Assembly: GCA_002347965.1 (NCBI GenBank)
Contig: DDYN01000005.1
Coordinates: 1-64,000 of the forward strand
Direction of reading: 5' to 3'
Source of the DNA: UBA2233 sp002347965 [NCBI: Nitrospirae bacterium UBA2233]
GTDB taxonomy: Bacteria > UBA2233
Length of the DNA stretch: 64,000 bases
The position numbers were made by a program, and so were the translations under genes. The notes beneath the pieces were generated by a model, which was given only the letters and a program-made list of their open reading frames with translations, was not told where the DNA came from and did not search any database. Shown one piece after another: positions 61,474 to 64,000 of this stretch; position 1 is the stretch's first letter; the number at the start of each line of letters is the position of its first letter.

Positions 61474-61875
61474 ATGTTCGAGCTCGCGATCAAAACCGAG
61501 GCACGCGTTCAATCCCTCGACATTACGCCTAGGATTGAGCAAAAAATCCAGGAAATTGGCCTAAAAGAAGGCGCCGTCCTAATTTTTTCGCCACATAGCA
61601 CGGCCGCGGTTACGATCAACGAAAACGCCGACCCGAATGTCCAGAAGGACCTTCTCGAAGCCCTCGAGAGGCTAGTTCCTCGAACACCCTCCTACAGCCA
61701 CGCTGAGGGAAATGCCGATGCTCACATCAAAACAAGTCTCATCGGCCCGTCGGTCCTCGTCCCCGTCGAAGCAGGCAGGCTCAAGCTTGGACCGTGGCAG
61801 GGTGTATTGTTCCTCGAGTTCGACGGACCAAGAGCGCGAAAACTTTGGGTACGCCCCATGCTGCCCTGGGAATAA
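61474..61875 (+). CDS. yjbQ: YjbQ/UPF0047 family protein
   Basis: 133 residues. Family motifs IFSPHSTAAVTINENADPNV, HAEGNADAHIKTSLIGPS and LGPWQGVLFLEFDGPRARK are complete, including the conserved histidines. A weak thiamin phosphate synthase activity has been reported for homologues. The physiological role is unclear. It diverges from dnaK across a 204-base gap with candidate elements TTGATC (61326) and TACAAT (61350). Confidence 0.9.
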   Translation: MFELAIKTEARVQSLDITPRIEQKIQEIGLKEGAVLIFSPHSTAAVTINENADPNVQKDLLEALERLVPRTPSYSHAEGNADAHIKTSLIGPSVLVPVEAGRLKLGPWQGVLFLEFDGPRARKLWVRPMLPWE

Positions 61876-61913
61876 CGACCCAAGCAGATTCCTCCTATTT
61901 TACTCTTTTCCGA

Positions 61914-61968
61914 TTGCCCTTAAAGCATGTTGCATGCTAATCTTGCCTTATTCGGCGCCTTATTCGGC
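61914..61968 (+). promoter_or_regulatory. Upstream region of the di-haem cytochrome: promoter, inverted repeat and tandem repeat
   Basis: TTGCCC (61914-61919), 18 bases, TAATCT (61938-61943) is a candidate promoter. Its spacer holds the inverted repeat AGCATG-TTG-CATGCT (61924-61938). Directly downstream, GCCTTATTCGGC occurs twice in tandem (61945-61956, 61957-61968). Such symmetric sites point to regulated expression of the cytochrome. Confidence 0.45.
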
Positions 61969-62013
61969 AAGCCGTTGGTACGGTCTTAACCAATCAAAAG
62001 GGGGGGGTCCGTT

Positions 62014-63393
62014 ATGCGCCAAAAGAGCAGGTTCGGCATCCTTGGAATGTTATTCGGGGCAATAGCCGTCAGTGGGGGCGGTCTCGCCTCTGAGACAAGC
62101 TACATGCCCGTTGACCAAGCGGCTGGTTTTGCTTCTATTATGACAACCCTAAAAAAAGAGGCTCCGCGCTACCGGGTTAGGCATCTCAACTACCTGAAGC
62201 TTCGCTACGATTTATCCGACAAGCCCTCGGGCGCGACAATGTCAAAGGGGAAACCCATTCAGGAAGGCATTCGGGTCAAGCTCCCCCAGGGGGTCACCTG
62301 GGAGAGACTCTCTGGCATGGATCCCGAAGAAATCAAGCAAAAAGGCCTCTATCCCGAGGGGTTCCTCCCTTTACCCCACGTTAAGCACGAGGCGGGGGGG
62401 CAAGTATTTTCCCACCTCCAGATAGAAGAAATAAAAAAACAAGAAGGCCGCTCGCTCGAGCGCTTCGACGTGGAGTTTGACCTTCCAGACCACTTCCTGC
62501 CGGAGTTTCCATCCCCTATCTACCTAACGACCCATCCCGAGTTGGGGGATGTATCCAAAGGCCAGCTCGTAACCAGGATGAACTACTTCGAGATTTTTAA
62601 CGGGCTTTTAAACCCCAAACAACTCGAAGGATTAAGGCTTTTGCTCACACCCTTCCCTCAGCAGGAGTTCAACGAAACCGCAGACAGAAAAACGGAAAAG
62701 GCTAGCCTTGGCGTCTCCTGCTTCGATTGCCACGCAAACGGCCATACCAACGCGGCTTTCCATTTAGTAGGCGACATCAGGCCTCAAGAGCTGCGACACC
62801 GCATAGATACTCCAACCCTTCGAGGGGTGAATATCCAACGGCTATTTGGGTCTCAAAGGGCACTCAAGACCGTCGAGGATTTCACGGAGTTCGAGCAGCG
62901 TGGAGCTTACTTCGACGGCGACCTCGTGATCGGCGTTAAAAAGGGGATCAACATTTTGGACAGGGGACATCAGGTCCATGCCATGGCCGAGTTTCAAGAA
63001 ATACTCAACTTTCCCCCTGCGCCAAAGCTGGACATCTTCGGCCATCTCGACCCCCAAAAGGCCTCAAAAGCGGAACTACGCGGAGAACGGCTCTTTTTCG
63101 GGAAGGCAAGGTGTGGCACTTGCCATCCGGCCCCTTACTACACGGACAACTTGATGCACGATTTAAAGACCGAACGCTTCTTCCAGTCTAAAACTATGAA
63201 TGGCCGCAGGATGGTCGGAGATGGGCCGATCAAAACCTTCCCCTTGAGGGGCATCAAGGATTCCCCGCCCTACCTTCACGACGGGAGGTTGCTCACGCTC
63301 GAGGACACGGTTGAGTTTTTTAACCTCGTTTCCGGGACCAAGCTGAGCAAAGAAGAAAAGCTCGACCTTGTAGCGTTCATGCGAGCTCTATAA
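62014..63393 (+). CDS. Di-haem cytochrome c, peroxidase-like
   Basis: 459 residues. A signal peptide (about 1-25, ending GGLAS) and two haem c motifs, CFDCH (near 239) and CGTCH (near 369). The C-terminal block TFPLRGIKDSPPYLHDGRLLTLEDTVEFFN is typical of bacterial cytochrome c peroxidase/MauG-type proteins. The N-terminal 200 residues are longer than usual and I do not recognise them. It acts in the periplasm and needs the Ccm system encoded at 5-10.6 kb. Confidence 0.85.
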   Translation: MRQKSRFGILGMLFGAIAVSGGGLASETSYMPVDQAAGFASIMTTLKKEAPRYRVRHLNYLKLRYDLSDKPSGATMSKGKPIQEGIRVKLPQGVTWERLSGMDPEEIKQKGLYPEGFLPLPHVKHEAGGQVFSHLQIEEIKKQEGRSLERFDVEFDLPDHFLPEFPSPIYLTTHPELGDVSKGQLVTRMNYFEIFNGLLNPKQLEGLRLLLTPFPQQEFNETADRKTEKASLGVSCFDCHANGHTNAAFHLVGDIRPQELRHRIDTPTLRGVNIQRLFGSQRALKTVEDFTEFEQRGAYFDGDLVIGVKKGINILDRGHQVHAMAEFQEILNFPPAPKLDIFGHLDPQKASKAELRGERLFFGKARCGTCHPAPYYTDNLMHDLKTERFFQSKTMNGRRMVGDGPIKTFPLRGIKDSPPYLHDGRLLTLEDTVEFFNLVSGTKLSKEEKLDLVAFMRAL

Positions 63394-63450
63394 ATTTAGG
63401 CTGAACGAATTTCAAGAGAAGGAAACCCGTGGTAAAGCAAGAGCTCGCCA

Positions 63451-64000
63451 ATGCCCTGTAAATCTGGAGGTCGCAGACCCCCTAAGAAAATCCTCGCCGC
63501 CTTGGGCGCTTTGCTCGTGCTCCTTGCGTCGGGGGTTAACGTTGCTCAGGAGCTTCCTGCAGAAACGCAGGGCAACCTCGTCCGGATCGACTTTGAAAAC
63601 GTCGACCTTCAGGCGATGGTCCGGTTCATCTCGAAAATCACGGGGAAAAATTTCATCGTGGACGACTCCGTCAGGGGTAAGGTATCTATCGTCACGCCGG
63701 ACAAGGTAAACGTCGATCAGGCCTATCAAATCTTCCTTTCCGTGTTGAACCTAAAAGGCTTCACGGCGGTCCAGGCGGGGCCTGCGATTAAAATCATCCC
63801 CACCAAGGACGCCAGAAACCTCCCCTTGCCCCTGATTACGCCCGGCTTCACGACGCCAGAAGGCGAGATGTTCGTCACGGAAGTGCTCAAGCTCCGGTAC
63901 GTAGACAGTCAGGATTTGGCCGGGCTCCTGCAAAATATGATGTCTCAAGATGGCCTGATCGCCGCGTATCCGACGACAAACAGCATGATTTTGATCGACA
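63451..64000 (+). CDS. gspD: Type II secretion secretin GspD (5' part, runs off window)
   Basis: 183 residues visible. Signal peptide (about 10-32), then the N0 domain (VRIDFENVDLQAMVRFISKITGKNFIVDDSVRGKVSIV) and the start of N1 (VLKLRYVDSQDLAGLLQNMM). The protein would form the outer-membrane channel. A ten-codon GTG ORF at 63429-63461 with a stronger ribosome site (GAAGGAAA) overlaps the gspD ATG and may couple translation. No gspC lies before it. Confidence 0.88.
   Translation, partial: MPCKSGGRRPPKKILAALGALLVLLASGVNVAQELPAETQGNLVRIDFENVDLQAMVRFISKITGKNFIVDDSVRGKVSIVTPDKVNVDQAYQIFLSVLNLKGFTAVQAGPAIKIIPTKDARNLPLPLITPGFTTPEGEMFVTEVLKLRYVDSQDLAGLLQNMMSQDGLIAAYPTTNSMILID

Noticed and set aside
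1-64000. CRISPR arrays, insertion sequences, integrases, toxin-antitoxin or phage modules
   Set aside because: None seen. Genes are core functions in tight operons, with no direct-repeat arrays or transposase motifs.

Overview
The window reads as one stretch of a Gram-negative bacterial chromosome: dense, mid-GC, mostly short or overlapping gene joints, and no insertion sequence, prophage or CRISPR array that I can see. A diderm envelope is indicated by two predicted lipoproteins (one LolB-like), a type II secretin at the right edge, a periplasmic HtrA protease and a MurE of the meso-diaminopimelate type. A pyruvate:ferredoxin oxidoreductase, system I cytochrome c maturation and a di-haem cytochrome suggest anaerobic or microaerophilic metabolism with periplasmic electron transfer. 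The gene content resembles Desulfobacterota or Nitrospirota, but I cannot fix the phylum without a tree.

Left part (1-10.6 kb): an asymmetric pair of ABC exporter halves, a degenerate class II aldolase-like protein and tsaC run leftward. Diverging from tsaC is a rightward ccm operon (ccmE, ccmF, two unknown genes, ccmA, ccmB, ccmC, ccmD). Its CcmE carries CXXXY in place of the haem-binding histidine motif, and no ccmG or ccmH is present.

10.6-19.2 kb: a leftward block speD-speE-PFOR-purH-purD-purE. Its leader shows a promoter with an inverted repeat across the -35, a short leader ORF, and two mutually exclusive RNA pairings, one of which masks the speD ribosome binding site. This looks like a leader-peptide switch and is one of the two best leads in the window.

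19.2-27.2 kb: rightward recD2, a B12-binding radical SAM protein, a TreT-like glycosyltransferase, a DUF721/DciA-like gene, a large TPR lipoprotein and a LolB/DUF4292-like lipoprotein.

27.2-45.1 kb, all leftward: DUF2231, fabF, fabH, tRNA-Met, a zinc-ribbon coiled-coil protein, rnpB, then a rearranged division and cell wall cluster: rsmH-murE-murF-mraY-murD | mraZ-murG-murC-murB-ddl-ftsA-ftsZ. ftsL, ftsI, ftsW and ftsQ are all missing from their usual places, and mraZ sits in the middle with its own promoter and three 10-bp-spaced MraZ boxes. This is the other best lead.

45.1-64 kb: mutS2, a fumarylacetoacetase-family gene, a lysozyme-like gene and ldcA go right. moaE/moaD, RDD, dxs, tRNA-Gln, ispE, htrA, DUF1844, a ClpA/C-like ATPase, htpX and dnaK go left, so a proteostasis group sits beside isoprenoid genes. 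yjbQ, a di-haem cytochrome c and the start of gspD go right.
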